A stretch of DNA of 64,000 nt from JBBQXK01 sp052387255 (GCA_052387255.1 JBQTJI010000005.1:110978-174977); one strand, 5' to 3'. Numbered from the stretch's first letter, positions 43,403 to 53,404 are shown. The notes: generated by a model from the sequence alone, not told the origin. Numbers and translations are program-made.

Positions 43403-44425
43403 TCACTCGGTGCAGATGTCCTGCAGGCGCAGCCAGTCCTCGTCGGTCAGCAGGGGGCGCGGCGGACCGTTCGGCCAGGGGTCGGCCTCGATCAGGGACA
43501 GCACGGTTTCGCCGGTCGGGTCCAGCGCATAGGCATAGGGCGACGACGGCACCTCGGCCAGGCGGAAGCGGTCGAGCAGGGGTTCGTCGGGCAGCAGGGG
43601 TTTCGGGGTGGCCAGCAGCCGCTCGGCGTGGCCACGGATGGCGCCGGGCCCGAGGCGACCGGTGGTCAGGAGGCCGAAGGTCGCGAAGGTGCCCGCGTGC
43701 CGCAGCAGCGGCAGCATCGGATCGGCCAGCGTGGCGCGCAGGGATGACGCAAGGGCATGCCCGGCCGCCACGTCGGGTCCGTCGGGGATGGCGATCAGCG
43801 CCTGGGACAGCACGATGCGGTTGCCGGGCAGGGACAGGGCCCCCTCGACGCCGTCACGCACCACCACAAGGCCGGGCGTCGCCGTGGGGCCGAAGACCCG
43901 CAGCGCCAGCCGCGCCAGGGCCTGCACGCCGCCTGGGCTGTTGCAGGGCGCGCCGGTCAGACGGGCGAGGTCGGTCAGCACCAGGCCGCCGATCTGGTCG
44001 CGCGTCGCGGGCGGCAGGACCCCTGCGGTGTGCCGCACCAGAGCCCCCGGCATCACCAGCACCGCCACGCCCACGACAGCAGACAAAAGCCCGGCCAGGA
44101 TCGCCAGGCGCAGCCGCCCGGGCCGCGCCCGGCCCGAGGCGATGGCGGCGGCCACGGTTTCCAGCGCGGAAATCATGTCGGCGTCGTCAAGTTCCAGCAC
44201 CTCGGTGGCATCTTCTGCCGGGGAAAACACCGCCGGACGCTGGCCGGGGTTGATGCGGTGGATCGCGGGCAGGGACCAATGCGTCAAGGCCACGTCGCTG
44301 CGCGGGTCGGACAGCACCAGCGAGGCATCGCCCAGATTGACCACAACCTCGCGCTTCTGCGTTTCGGGCAGGTCGCGCCACAACCCCCGGCTTTCCAGTT
44401 TGCGATATTTCTTCAGGGCTGTCAC
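43403..44425 (-). CDS. Membrane-anchored protein, possible inactive M48-like peptidase
   Basis: A 340-residue protein. About 105 cytoplasmic residues precede one transmembrane helix (LRLAILAGLLSAVVGVAVLVMPGAL). The following domain has LALRVFGPTATPGLVVVRDGVEGALSLPGNRIVLSQALIAIPDGPDVAAGHALASSLRATLADPMLPLLRHAGTF condensed here to key stretches: the LPGNRIVLSQALI part resembles the strand before the HEXXH helix of M48 peptidases, but the helix reads AAGHALASSL, without HEXXH. I infer a degenerate peptidase scaffold; the family is otherwise unrecognised. Monocistronic, convergent with the SPOR gene. Confidence 0.7.
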   Translation of the reverse strand: MTALKKYRKLESRGLWRDLPETQKREVVVNLGDASLVLSDPRSDVALTHWSLPAIHRINPGQRPAVFSPAEDATEVLELDDADMISALETVAAAIASGRARPGRLRLAILAGLLSAVVGVAVLVMPGALVRHTAGVLPPATRDQIGGLVLTDLARLTGAPCNSPGGVQALARLALRVFGPTATPGLVVVRDGVEGALSLPGNRIVLSQALIAIPDGPDVAAGHALASSLRATLADPMLPLLRHAGTFATFGLLTTGRLGPGAIRGHAERLLATPKPLLPDEPLLDRFRLAEVPSSPYAYALDPTGETVLSLIEADPWPNGPPRPLLTDEDWLRLQDICTE

Positions 44426-44492
44426 AGGCAGACCCGTTTTCGCAGCGCGGGCCGATCATCCTGTGATGGCAATGCTTTGCGCGGCGGTGCTG

Positions 44493-46133
44493 TCAAGATT
44501 CCGCCTCTGACAGGGCCTTGGCCATCTTGCGCAATTCGAACTTCTGGATCTTGCCGGTCGAGGTTTTGGGCAGGTCGGCGAAGACCACCCGCTTGGGCGT
44601 CTTGAACCCGGCAAGACGCGCGCGGACAAAGGCGATCAGGTCGGCCTCGGTGGCCGGATGCCCCGGTTTCAGTTCGACGAAGGCGCAAGGCACCTCACCC
44701 CATTTCGCATCCGGTTTCGCCACCACCGCGCAGAGCGACACGGCGGGGTGGTGCATCAGGGTGCCTTCGACCTCGACCGAGCTGACATTCTCGCCGCCCG
44801 AGATGATGATGTCCTTGGCCCGGTCGGTGATCTTGATGAAGCCGTCCGGATGCTGGATGGCGATGTCGCCCGAGCGCAGCCAGCCGCCCTTGAACGCCTC
44901 GTGCGTGGCCTCGGGGTTGCGGTAGTAGCCCTTCATCACCAGGTTCCCGCGAAAGGCGATCTCGCCCTGGTGTTGGCTGTCGCGGGGGATCGGCACGCCC
45001 CGGCTGTCGTGCACCTCGGTGCCCTCCATCATTGCCATCAGGATGCCGGTGCGCGCCTTGAGGGACGCGCGGTCGTCGCCGGTGGCACCGTCCCAGTCGG
45101 GCATCCAGGTGCATTCGACCGCCGGCCCGTAGGTTTCGGTCATGCCGTAGACCTGCGTGACGTTGAAGCCCAGGGGTTCGATGGCGGCCAGCGTGGCAGC
45201 GGGGGGCGGGGCCCCGGCGGTGAAGATGTCGACTGTATGGGCAAAGCTGCGGCGTTCGGTGGCGGGGGCGTTGATCAGGGTGTTCAGCACGATGGGCGCG
45301 GCCCCGAAATGGGTGACGCCTTCGTCGGCGACGGCGGTGAAGATGGCCTTGGCGGTGATGTCGCGGCAGCAGACCAGCGTGCCCCCCATCATCGGGATCA
45401 TCCAGGTGTGGCACCAGCCGTTGCAGTGGAACAGGGGGGCGATGGCCAGGTAGACCGGGAACAGCACCATCCGCCAGGCGAGCGCATTGGCGGTCGTGGC
45501 CAGATAGGCCCCGCGATGGTGGTAGACCACGCCCTTGGGGCGGCCCGTGGTGCCCGAGGTATAGTTCAGCGCGATCGATTCCCATTCGTCGGCGGGCATC
45601 ACGAAGGGGGCATCGGGGTCGCCGGTGGCCAGCAGCGCCTCGTAGTCGGGCCAGGTGTCGGGGGCGGTCACGCCCGCGACCGGATCGGGCACGGCGATGA
45701 CCGTGGGCCGCGCCCCGTCGATCAGCGCCAGGGCCGCCTCGGCCAGTGGCAAGAGGGCGGCGTCGCAGAGCAGCATCTTCGCGCCCGAATGGTCCAGCGT
45801 GTAGGCCACGGTGCCCGCGTCGAGCCGCGTGTTGATTGTGCAGATGATCGCGCCGCAGGCGGGAATGCCGAAGGTCGCCTCGGCCTGGGCGGGGACATTG
45901 GGCATCAGCGTCGCCACCACGTCGCCGGGCCGGATGCCGGCCAGGGCCAGGGCCGAGGCGAGCCGCGCGACACGGGCGCGGTGTTCGGCATAGCTGCGGC
46001 GGACCGGGCCATAGACCAGGGCCGTGCGGGTGGCAAAGACGTCGGCGGCGCGGTTCAGGTGCGACAGCGGTGTCAGCGGCACGAAGTTGGCCGCGCACTT
46101 GTCCAGACCCGTCTCGTCGGCCAGCCAGCCCAT
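44493..46133 (-). CDS. AMP-forming acyl-CoA synthetase
   Basis: A 546-residue ANL-superfamily ligase activating a carboxylic acid to its CoA thioester via the acyl-adenylate. P-loop-like motif YTSGTTGRPKGVVYHHRG lies near residues 183-200, YGMTETYGP near 320, GWLRSGDIA near 410, and the catalytic lysine in PKTSTGKIQKFEL near 530. The N-terminus (NFVPLTPLSHLNRAADVF) is of the short/medium-chain acyl type also found in plants. Exact substrate cannot be read. Monocistronic, divergent from the DMT transporter. Confidence 0.88.
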   Translation of the reverse strand: MGWLADETGLDKCAANFVPLTPLSHLNRAADVFATRTALVYGPVRRSYAEHRARVARLASALALAGIRPGDVVATLMPNVPAQAEATFGIPACGAIICTINTRLDAGTVAYTLDHSGAKMLLCDAALLPLAEAALALIDGARPTVIAVPDPVAGVTAPDTWPDYEALLATGDPDAPFVMPADEWESIALNYTSGTTGRPKGVVYHHRGAYLATTANALAWRMVLFPVYLAIAPLFHCNGWCHTWMIPMMGGTLVCCRDITAKAIFTAVADEGVTHFGAAPIVLNTLINAPATERRSFAHTVDIFTAGAPPPAATLAAIEPLGFNVTQVYGMTETYGPAVECTWMPDWDGATGDDRASLKARTGILMAMMEGTEVHDSRGVPIPRDSQHQGEIAFRGNLVMKGYYRNPEATHEAFKGGWLRSGDIAIQHPDGFIKITDRAKDIIISGGENVSSVEVEGTLMHHPAVSLCAVVAKPDAKWGEVPCAFVELKPGHPATEADLIAFVRARLAGFKTPKRVVFADLPKTSTGKIQKFELRKMAKALSEAES

Positions 46134-46322
46134 GATTTTCCCCCTGCGGTGCCTGTCCCCGGACGGGACTATAGCAGCAGGGGCGGGGGCAGTGGGAAGC
46201 CCCCGCCCGAAGTCACCTCGCGAATCCTTGCCAGCCTCGCCCCCCACGCGGCAGAGGTCGCATCCGGGACAGCGGCGGTGCAGGGATCGCTGCAGTCTGG
46301 ACCGACCAGACCGGAGCCGCCG

Positions 46323-47273
46323 ATGCACGACCGTACCCTTGCCGCCGCCGCGATGATCGCGGGCTATGCCGCGATCATCGGGTTCACCGACAACTTCGTG
46401 CGGGTGATCGCGGCGGACGGTGGGCTGTGGCAGTTCCATGCCACGCGGTCGGCCATCGGGCTGGTGCTCCTGGTGCCGGTGGCGGCGCTGATCGGCATGC
46501 GGCTGCGGCCGCTGAACCTGCGCGCAGTGGCGGCGCGGTCGGCGATCCACGGCGTGGCGATGGTGATCTATTTCGGGGCGCTTGCGTTCCTGCCCGTGGC
46601 GCAGGTCGCGGCGGGGCTGTTCACGGCCCCGATCTTTGTGCTGTTGATCAACTGGCTGGCCTATGGGCGCGCCATCGGCGGTGTCAGGGTGCTGGCGGTG
46701 CTGGCCGGGTTTTCGGGCGCGATCCTGGTGCTGGGGCCTGCGGCGATGGCCGGGGCCTCGGTCGCCGCCGTGCTGCCGGTGATGTCGGGCGCGCTGTACG
46801 CCCTGGGCAACATCGCGACCCGCGAATGGTGCGCGGGCGAGACGGCGGGCACGATCCTGGGCGGCTTCTTTCTGGCCCTGGGCCTGGCGGGGGTCGTCGG
46901 CATGGGGGTGCTGGCGGTCTGGCCGCTGCCGGTGCCGCCGGGGCCGGAGGGGTTCGTGCTGCGCGGGGCGGTGGTGCCGTCGTGGTCCTTTGCCGGCTGG
47001 ACCCTGGTGCAGGCGGTGGGGTCGCTGGTGGCGGTGGCGCTGATGATCCGGGCCTATCAGGTGGCCGAGGCCGGTCGCGTGTCGGTGTTCGAATACGTCA
47101 TCCTGCCGACCTCGGCCTTCTGGAGTTTCGTGCTGTGGGGCGAGACGCTGGCCTGGACCGCCTGGGCCGGGATGGGGCTGATCGTGGTGGCGGGGGTGGT
47201 GATCGGGCTGGCCGGGGACCCTGCGGCGGTCAGTCGCCCACGGCCTGCCGCCAGTGGCGGCGGCACAGGCTGA
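46323..47273 (+). CDS. EamA/DMT-family transporter
   Basis: A 316-residue protein with about ten hydrophobic helices in two EamA repeats (AAAMIAGYAAIIGFTDNFVRVIA; VLLINWLAYGRAIGGVRVLAVLAGFSGAILVLGPAA; LAWTAWAGMGLIVVAGVVIGLAG). Similar to S-adenosylmethionine or amino-acid exporters of the family, substrate unknown. The C-terminal tail (about 15 residues, rich in Ala/Gly/Pro) runs 44 bp past the stop of the convergent tdk gene, so the two mRNAs are complementary there. Confidence 0.87.
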   Translation: MHDRTLAAAAMIAGYAAIIGFTDNFVRVIAADGGLWQFHATRSAIGLVLLVPVAALIGMRLRPLNLRAVAARSAIHGVAMVIYFGALAFLPVAQVAAGLFTAPIFVLLINWLAYGRAIGGVRVLAVLAGFSGAILVLGPAAMAGASVAAVLPVMSGALYALGNIATREWCAGETAGTILGGFFLALGLAGVVGMGVLAVWPLPVPPGPEGFVLRGAVVPSWSFAGWTLVQAVGSLVAVALMIRAYQVAEAGRVSVFEYVILPTSAFWSFVLWGETLAWTAWAGMGLIVVAGVVIGLAGDPAAVSRPRPAASGGGTG

Positions 47274-47808
47274 CATAGGTTTCGTTGCCGCCGACCTGCA
47301 CCTGATCGCCGATCCGCAGCGCCTGCCCGTCGGGGCCGCGCCGGATGACCATCGTGGCCTTCTTGCCGCAGTGGCAGATGGTGCGCACCTCGCGCATCTC
47401 GTCGGCCCAGGCCAGCAGGGCGGCGGAGCCGGGAAACAGGTTGCCCTGGAAATCCACGCGCAGGCCGTAAGCCATCACCGGCACGCCCAGGTCATCGACG
47501 GCGCGGGCCAGTTGCCAGACCTGGGGCCGCGTCAGGAACTGCGCCTCGTCGATGAAGACGCAGGCGACCGGACCGGCGGCCTGACGGGCCGCGATCTTGG
47601 CGAACAGGTCCTCGTCGGGGGCGAAGGTGTCGGCCTCTTGGCTGATGCCGATGCGGCTGGCGATGCGGGCGGCCCCGGCGCGGTGGTCGAGGCGCGCGGT
47701 GACGAGATAGGTCTGCATGCCCCCCTCGCGATAGTTGTACGACGCCTGCAGAAGCGCGGTCGACTTGCCCGCGTTCATCGTCGAGTAGTGGAAGTACAGC
47801 TTGGCCAT
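47230..47808 (-). CDS. tdk: Thymidine kinase
   Basis: A 192-residue type II thymidine kinase, phosphorylating thymidine and deoxyuridine with ATP. P-loop MNAGKSTALLQ lies near residues 11-21, FIDEAQFL near 88, the zinc site has ICHCGKKA (near 145) and LCRRHW (near 183), and the lasso segment includes the YVSL region. Together with the cdd-deoA-deoB-add-upp operon 5 kb away it covers pyrimidine salvage. Tail-to-tail overlap of 44 bp with the DMT gene. Confidence 0.95.
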   Translation of the reverse strand: MAKLYFHYSTMNAGKSTALLQASYNYREGGMQTYLVTARLDHRAGAARIASRIGISQEADTFAPDEDLFAKIAARQAAGPVACVFIDEAQFLTRPQVWQLARAVDDLGVPVMAYGLRVDFQGNLFPGSAALLAWADEMREVRTICHCGKKATMVIRRGPDGQALRIGDQVQVGGNETYVSLCRRHWRQAVGD

Positions 47809-47860
47809 GATGCGCGCCGTCCTAGCCGGCCCGCAGGCGGCGGCGCAAGCACCGGAAAGC

Positions 47861-47957
47861 GTCCGCCGCAAGGCAACCTTGCCTGCGGCGGACCCCCCAC
47901 GCCCTGCCGGTGCTGGGGACACCGGCCACTCGCTAACGGCTCCGACGGATCGGAGCC
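47861..47957. terminator. Two GC hairpins between tdk and the CII-like gene
   Basis: A bulged stem GTCCGCCGC-A-AGGCAA with TTGCCT-GCGGCGGAC occupies 47861-47893. A second perfect 8-bp stem GGCTCCGA / TCGGAGCC with a 4-nt loop lies at 47938-47957. Both are upstream of the divergent starts at 47808 and 48051, so they are more likely repeats or leader structures than terminators. The gap 47809-48050 holds nothing else evident. Confidence 0.45.
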
Positions 47958-48050
47958 CTGATAGTGGATGACAAAGGATGAAGCCGCGATTAATGGGAAA
48001 TCCGGGGCCGGTTTCCCCGCGTGGCGGGTTTCTCGGGGGCGACTGCGGAC

Positions 48051-48506
48051 ATGTCGATCGACAGCTATCTGAAAAAGCACAGCGAGGCCCTGGTGAAGGA
48101 CGTGGGGATCGAGGCGGCCTGCGCCCTGACCGGGCGGTCCAAGGCGACGCTCGGGCGCTATTACTCGGATGCCGACGAACACGGCGACCGGTTCATGCCG
48201 GTGGACGTGGTGGCGGCGCTGGAGGCGAAGGCCAGCTTTCCCCATGTCACCGCCGCCCTGGCCGACCTGCGCGGCATCACGCTGAGCTATGACGCCGACC
48301 GCCGCAATGCGCAGTCGTCGGGGGTAAACTCGGACGTGGTGGAACTGTCGCAGCGGTTCGCGATGCTGATGTCGGAATACCACCTCGCCATCAGCGACAA
48401 CGTGATCTCGGTGAACGAGGCCAAGCGGCTGCTGCGCGAGACGCTGGCGATCCAGGAGGTCCTGCTGGAGATGAAGCTGAGCCTGGAAACCGAACTGGAC
48501 GACTAG
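48051..48506 (+). CDS. Conserved protein resembling phage regulatory protein CII
   Basis: A 151-residue protein. Residues 15-70 (VKDVGIEAACALTGRSKATLGRYYSDADEHGDRFMPVDVVAALEAKASFPHVTAALA) resemble the helix-turn-helix part of the phage CII regulator family: recognition of a target, then the FMPVDVV-x-LE and PHVT-x-ALA pattern. The C-terminal half (DVVELSQRFAMLMSEYHLAISDNVISVNEAKRLLRETLAIQEVLLEMKLSLETELD) is a long amphipathic helix, probably a dimerising coiled coil. A DNA-binding role is inferred. It is a singleton and no prophage surrounds it. Confidence 0.6.
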   Translation: MSIDSYLKKHSEALVKDVGIEAACALTGRSKATLGRYYSDADEHGDRFMPVDVVAALEAKASFPHVTAALADLRGITLSYDADRRNAQSSGVNSDVVELSQRFAMLMSEYHLAISDNVISVNEAKRLLRETLAIQEVLLEMKLSLETELDD

Positions 48507-48573
48507 GAGAGAAGTCTGGCGCGCGATCACTGCGCGCCAGAACACATCATTCACTGGGAGTGGCACTTCCCGT

Positions 48574-48756
48574 TCACACTTGGCGCGCGGCTTCTGGATT
48601 TGAATTCGACATCTGCTCAGACGATTGCGAAAGCGATCTCTGAAGCGCGACAGCTGCCGCAAGGAGGAGTTCACTGGACTCTCCAAGTTTATTCTTTTCG
48701 CAGAACGATGCCATTTCGAACAATGTCATCGGCATCCATTCAAGTTCACGCCCCAT
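48574..48756 (-). CDS. Small hypothetical protein (60 aa)
   Basis: A 60-residue open frame starting at 48756 with AGGAG eight bases upstream. Composition is amphipathic (MTLFEMASFCEKNKLGESSELLLAAAVALQRSLS), with no recognisable domain. Its GC content is clearly lower than in the surrounding chromosome, like the next gene. It could be a genuine small islet gene. The 221-bp gap upstream (48757-48977) shows only a weak CCGGGA/TCCCGG dyad. Confidence 0.5.
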   Translation of the reverse strand: MGRELEWMPMTLFEMASFCEKNKLGESSELLLAAAVALQRSLSQSSEQMSNSNPEAARQV

Positions 48757-48977
48757 CCTACTGCTCCTGTTGCGCTGCGTTGGTTCGCAATCCGCTACCG
48801 TTGACGGAAAGATGGTTCCCAAGTTGAATCGGATCAAGCGGGATTTCTCCTGCATCAACTTTCTTCAACGGCGTGTCGAACAAGACACGGCACGGCCTTG
48901 CAGACTGTCATTTTCGACGGTTGAAGGCCGGGACCCGAAGCACGTGTGCAACGATCCCGGTCACTTGGGGACATTTG

Positions 48978-49613
48978 TCAGACCGGATGGGACTTGCTGA
49001 TCAGCACGTCCATCACTGTCGCACATTCCTCGACCAGGTAGGCGAAGAAATCGACATCGATTTCACCCCCGTCGATCATCAGCAAGGACATGAACCGCAG
49101 CTTGAGTACGACATGCTCCGGTGTTTCCGGCGTGTAGTCGAGGATCTGATGCTCGACGTCACGCATGCGCTGCCGAAGGATGCCGATCTCATCCTCGAGT
49201 TCCTCGATCCTGGCAACGTCCTCTTTTCCTGCCTGCTGAATGAATTGCTGCGTCGCCATCGGCATTTGGTTCTCGATAACGCGGTTGGCAAGGCCAGCGA
49301 CCTGACGGTACTGTTCGAAAGGAAGGTTCGAGGCGGACACCATGGATCCGGCGTTCTGGTTGGTGGAGATCGGGTGCAGCGTCTCGCCGGACAAAGAAGC
49401 CCCCGAGGCTTTGGAAACGCGATGGGTGACTTCTCGGATCAGCCAGTCCTGTTCTTGAATCAGATCATCGCAGTTCGTTTCAATCTCGGCGAAATACTCG
49501 ATCACCCGGTCGAGCTGCATGGGCAGGTCTCGCGTCGTGCCGGGACCTTCTTTGGCGTCCGATACCCAGGTATCGGTGCAGTCCACAAAAATGTTCTTCG
49601 CTGCGGTCTTCAT
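48978..49613 (-). CDS. Coiled-coil protein of unknown function
   Basis: A 211-residue protein that I do not recognise. It starts at 49613 after AAGGAG. The region from about 120 to 165 (NRVIENQMPMATQQFIQQAGKEDVARIEELEDEIGILRQRMRDVEHQI) has heptad-like spacing and should form a coiled coil. The C-terminus is acidic and hydrophobic (VVLKLRFMSLLMIDGGEIDVDFFAYLVEECATVMD). There is no signal peptide or membrane segment. Base composition is markedly lower in GC than the flanking genes, which suggests recent acquisition. Three dyads lie in its upstream region. Confidence 0.75.
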   Translation of the reverse strand: MKTAAKNIFVDCTDTWVSDAKEGPGTTRDLPMQLDRVIEYFAEIETNCDDLIQEQDWLIREVTHRVSKASGASLSGETLHPISTNQNAGSMVSASNLPFEQYRQVAGLANRVIENQMPMATQQFIQQAGKEDVARIEELEDEIGILRQRMRDVEHQILDYTPETPEHVVLKLRFMSLLMIDGGEIDVDFFAYLVEECATVMDVLISKSHPV

Positions 49614-49706
49614 TCTCGTCGCTCCTTCTGGTGCCGCCGACCATCGACGGTCTCGCAGGAGTGTTTTGCTCTGACTTGTTGTTGGTCGTTGGGAAACAAT
49701 AAGGTC

Positions 49707-49787
49707 TTTGGAACAAACTGGTTTCCAAATCATGAACAGTGTCGGTGCGCGTTGACGCTTCGTCAATCTTGCTTAATCGATGATTAA
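49707..49787. promoter_or_regulatory. Three dyads upstream of the coiled-coil gene (in the gene-free stretch 49614-50027)
   Basis: TTTGGAA/TTCCAAA with a 9-bp spacer (49707-49729), TTGACG-ctt-CGTCAA (49752-49766) and TTAATC-gat-GATTAA (49773-49787) are all perfect. The last two are 15-bp sites centred 21 bp apart, two helical turns. They look like operators for a dimeric regulator controlling the gene at 48978-49613. The remainder of the 414-bp stretch shows a small GGCGC-gaaa-GCGCC hairpin (49851-49864) and no convincing gene. Confidence 0.5.
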
Positions 49788-50027
49788 CGTCCCGGCTGTG
49801 CGCATGGCTGCTCGGCTCCAGACAAGACTCTGAACGGGCTTCCTTGGACTGGCGCGAAAGCGCCAAGCTGACGCGAAGCACTTGTCTGTTTCGGTCTTGC
49901 CTCTACGTCTCTGCCTGTCCATCGTTGGGTTGGCGGAAATGGCGTCGGATCACATCGTCCATGACCCGCTGGTCAATGAATCTGGCGGTGGACGATGCTA
50001 CCGATCATATCGAAGAAGATGTATGCG

Positions 50028-51374
<1,347 letters not shown>

Positions 51375-51582
51375 GGGTCGGTTCCGTCATCGTCAAGGGC
51401 AGGCGGCCCTCGGCCCGGGGCCATGCCCCGAACCCGTGCGCGCCGTCGGCACCCCTGCGTGATGGTGGGAAACCTTTGGGTCCGGCCTTTCAGTGCTCAC
51501 GCGGCACGGGCTTGGAACCTGAGGGGCAGATGGACGTTGCGGCGCGGGATGTCAAGCGCATCACCGGCTGGAAGCGCCGGAG

Positions 51583-51624
51583 ACGGGGGGTTTCACACCC
51601 CCCGCACCCCCCGTGGGATATTTT
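51583..51624 (-). repeat. Intergenic 3' element, copy 3 (AAATATCCCAC plus GC hairpin)
   Basis: On the minus strand, 22 nt after the stop of the DUF2783 gene, AAAATATCCCAC is followed by the hairpin GGGGGG / loop tgtgaaa / CCCCCC (51584-51602). It matches the copies at 1172-1214 and 20620-20662 in sequence and in its position after a stop codon. It marks the end of the nine-gene homogentisate operon. Confidence 0.8.
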
Positions 51625-51646
51625 GGAACAGATGAAGCGGGTCCGA

Positions 51647-51850
51647 TCAGGGCGTGGGGGGGGCCGATGTCCGGGCGAGGGCGAGCGCTTCGTCCAGCAC
51701 AGTGGCGTCGCCGACGTGGTTGCACAGGATCAGCACGAGGCGGGCGTTCAGGGCGTGGCTTTCGGCCTCGGTCAGGCCCCGGTGGGCGGCGAGGAGGGCC
51801 GCGTAGGTGCCGTCGGGGTCGGGCAGGTTGGGGGTGGTGGTCAGGGGCAT
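51647..51850 (-). CDS. DUF2783 small protein
   Basis: A 67-residue protein (PDPDGTYAALLAAHRGLTEAESHALNARLVLILCNHVGD) matching DUF2783, known as a short partner gene next to aromatic FAD monooxygenases. Its start lies 10 bp inside the end of the monooxygenase gene, so translation is coupled. Two predicted helices, with one Cys and a His in CNHVGD. Function unknown; it may be an accessory subunit of the monooxygenase. Confidence 0.75.
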   Translation of the reverse strand: MPLTTTPNLPDPDGTYAALLAAHRGLTEAESHALNARLVLILCNHVGDATVLDEALALARTSAPPTP

Positions 51851-53397
51851 GGGGTGCCGTTCCACAGGTCGCTCAGCGATGCCCGCAGGGTGGCCACGTC
51901 GGCGGTGATCCAGCGGGCGTGGATCACCTGGTCGGGTCGGGTCAGGTACAGGGCCTGCGCGGCGTGGCCCAGATAGCGGGCGCGCAGCGTGTCGGTCAGG
52001 TCTGGGGTCAGGGCGGGGATGCCGATGTCGGGGGCGGGCTGGCCGAGGGCCAGGACTAGGGGCGTGCGGCCCAGTTGATCGATCAGCCAGCCGTTGCCTG
52101 CCGGGGCATCGGGGGCCACCGAGCCGGGGCGGGACGCGGGCGGCAGGGCAGGATCGTCGGGGCCGCAGCCGGGATAGGTGCAGGGGCGCGACAGGCGGCC
52201 CGAGTTGACCAGCGGGCGGGCGAAGGGGGCGTGGGCGGCGAGGGCCAGGACGCTGTCGCGGAACAGCCGCTCGACACCGGGGGCGGGCGACATGAAGCGG
52301 GTGGCGCGGGCCGAGTTCAGGATATTCTCGTCCGCGCCATGCCGGCGTTCGCGGTCGTAGGCCTGCAGCGCACTGGCCGGTGCCCGGCCCTGAACGACCG
52401 CCGCCAGCCGCCAGCCGAGGGCATCGACGTCCTGCAGGCCGCCGTTGCCGCCCCTGGCACCGAAAGGGCTGACGACATGGGCGCTGTCGCCCGCAAAGAT
52501 CACGCGGCCTTCCACGAAGCGGCGCAGGCGGCGGCACTGGAAGGTGTAGACCGACACCCAGTCCAGCCGGAACTCATCATGCCCGACGACGCGGGCGATG
52601 CGGGGGCGCACGCGGTCGGGGTGCTTTTCCGCCTCGGGGTCGGCGTCCCAGCCCAGTTGCAGGTCGATGCGCCAGATGTTGTCGGGCTGCTTGTGCAGAA
52701 GGGCCGACTGGCCGGGGTGGAACGTCGGCTCGAACCAGAAGCGGCGTTCGGCGGGAAAGTCGGCCACCATCTCGATGTCGGCGATGAGGAAGCGTTCCTC
52801 GAAAAGTTCGCCCTCGAAATCGAGGCCGAGCAGGCCGCGTACCGGGCTGCGCGCGCCGTCGCAGGCGATGAGCCAGTCGGCGGTCAGGGTGTAGGGGCCG
52901 TCGGGGGTTTCGACGGTGATGTCAGCGCTGTCGGCGGTCTGGGTGACGCCCGTCACGGGGTTGAGGAAGCGCAGGTCGATGAGGGGCAGTTGTTGCGCGC
53001 GGGCGACGAGAAAGCTTTCGACGTGGTATTGCTGCAGGTTCACGAAGGCGGGCCGCTTGTGCCCCGGTTCGGGCTGCAGGTCGAAGGCGAAGACCTCGGC
53101 GTCGCGGTGGAGCGTGCGGCCGATCTGCCAGGTCACGCCCTTGGCCACTGCCTGCTGGCCCACGCCCAGACGGTCGAGAATCTCAAGGCTGCGCTTGGAC
53201 CAGCAGATGGCGCGGCTGCCGACCGAGACCACGTTGTTGTCATCGAGCACCACCACCGGCACGCCGTATTGCGCGAGATCGATGGCGAGGGCGAGGCCGA
53301 TGGGACCCGCGCCGACGATGACCACGGGGTGGCGGGGTTCGGGGGCGGTCAGGCCGGGGGGCGGGACATAGGGAAAGGGGCAATGGTCGATGGGCAT
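51841..53397 (-). CDS. FAD-dependent aromatic monooxygenase (MhpA/PheA-like)
   Basis: A 518-residue class A flavoprotein hydroxylase. GAGPIGLALAIDLAQYG (about 29-45) binds the ADP of FAD, the conserved DG motif appears as ADWLIACDGARSPVRGLLG, and GRVIFAGDSAHVVSPFGARGGNGGLQDVDALGWRLA (near 300) is the second FAD site. It would hydroxylate a phenolic ring with NAD(P)H and O2. In this operon it might supply homogentisate or a related ring-cleavage substrate, but no substrate can be proven. The start at 53397 lies 7 bp after the DinB stop. Confidence 0.85.
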   Translation of the reverse strand: MPIDHCPFPYVPPPGLTAPEPRHPVVIVGAGPIGLALAIDLAQYGVPVVVLDDNNVVSVGSRAICWSKRSLEILDRLGVGQQAVAKGVTWQIGRTLHRDAEVFAFDLQPEPGHKRPAFVNLQQYHVESFLVARAQQLPLIDLRFLNPVTGVTQTADSADITVETPDGPYTLTADWLIACDGARSPVRGLLGLDFEGELFEERFLIADIEMVADFPAERRFWFEPTFHPGQSALLHKQPDNIWRIDLQLGWDADPEAEKHPDRVRPRIARVVGHDEFRLDWVSVYTFQCRRLRRFVEGRVIFAGDSAHVVSPFGARGGNGGLQDVDALGWRLAAVVQGRAPASALQAYDRERRHGADENILNSARATRFMSPAPGVERLFRDSVLALAAHAPFARPLVNSGRLSRPCTYPGCGPDDPALPPASRPGSVAPDAPAGNGWLIDQLGRTPLVLALGQPAPDIGIPALTPDLTDTLRARYLGHAAQALYLTRPDQVIHARWITADVATLRASLSDLWNGTPCP

Positions 53398-53404
53398 GGG
53401 CGGG

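Noticed and set aside
44658..47273. An 871-codon plus-strand open frame upstream of the DMT transporter
   Set aside because: Only its last 316 codons are the transporter; the rest is antisense to the acyl-CoA synthetase gene.
49880..50010. Minus-strand peptide resembling a transposase C-terminal scrap (RVMDDVIRRHFRQPND)
   Set aside because: Too short, without inverted repeats or target duplications; resemblance is subjective.
48051..50027. A prophage or integrative element suggested by the CII-like gene
   Set aside because: No integrase, attachment site, terminase or structural gene is present nearby.
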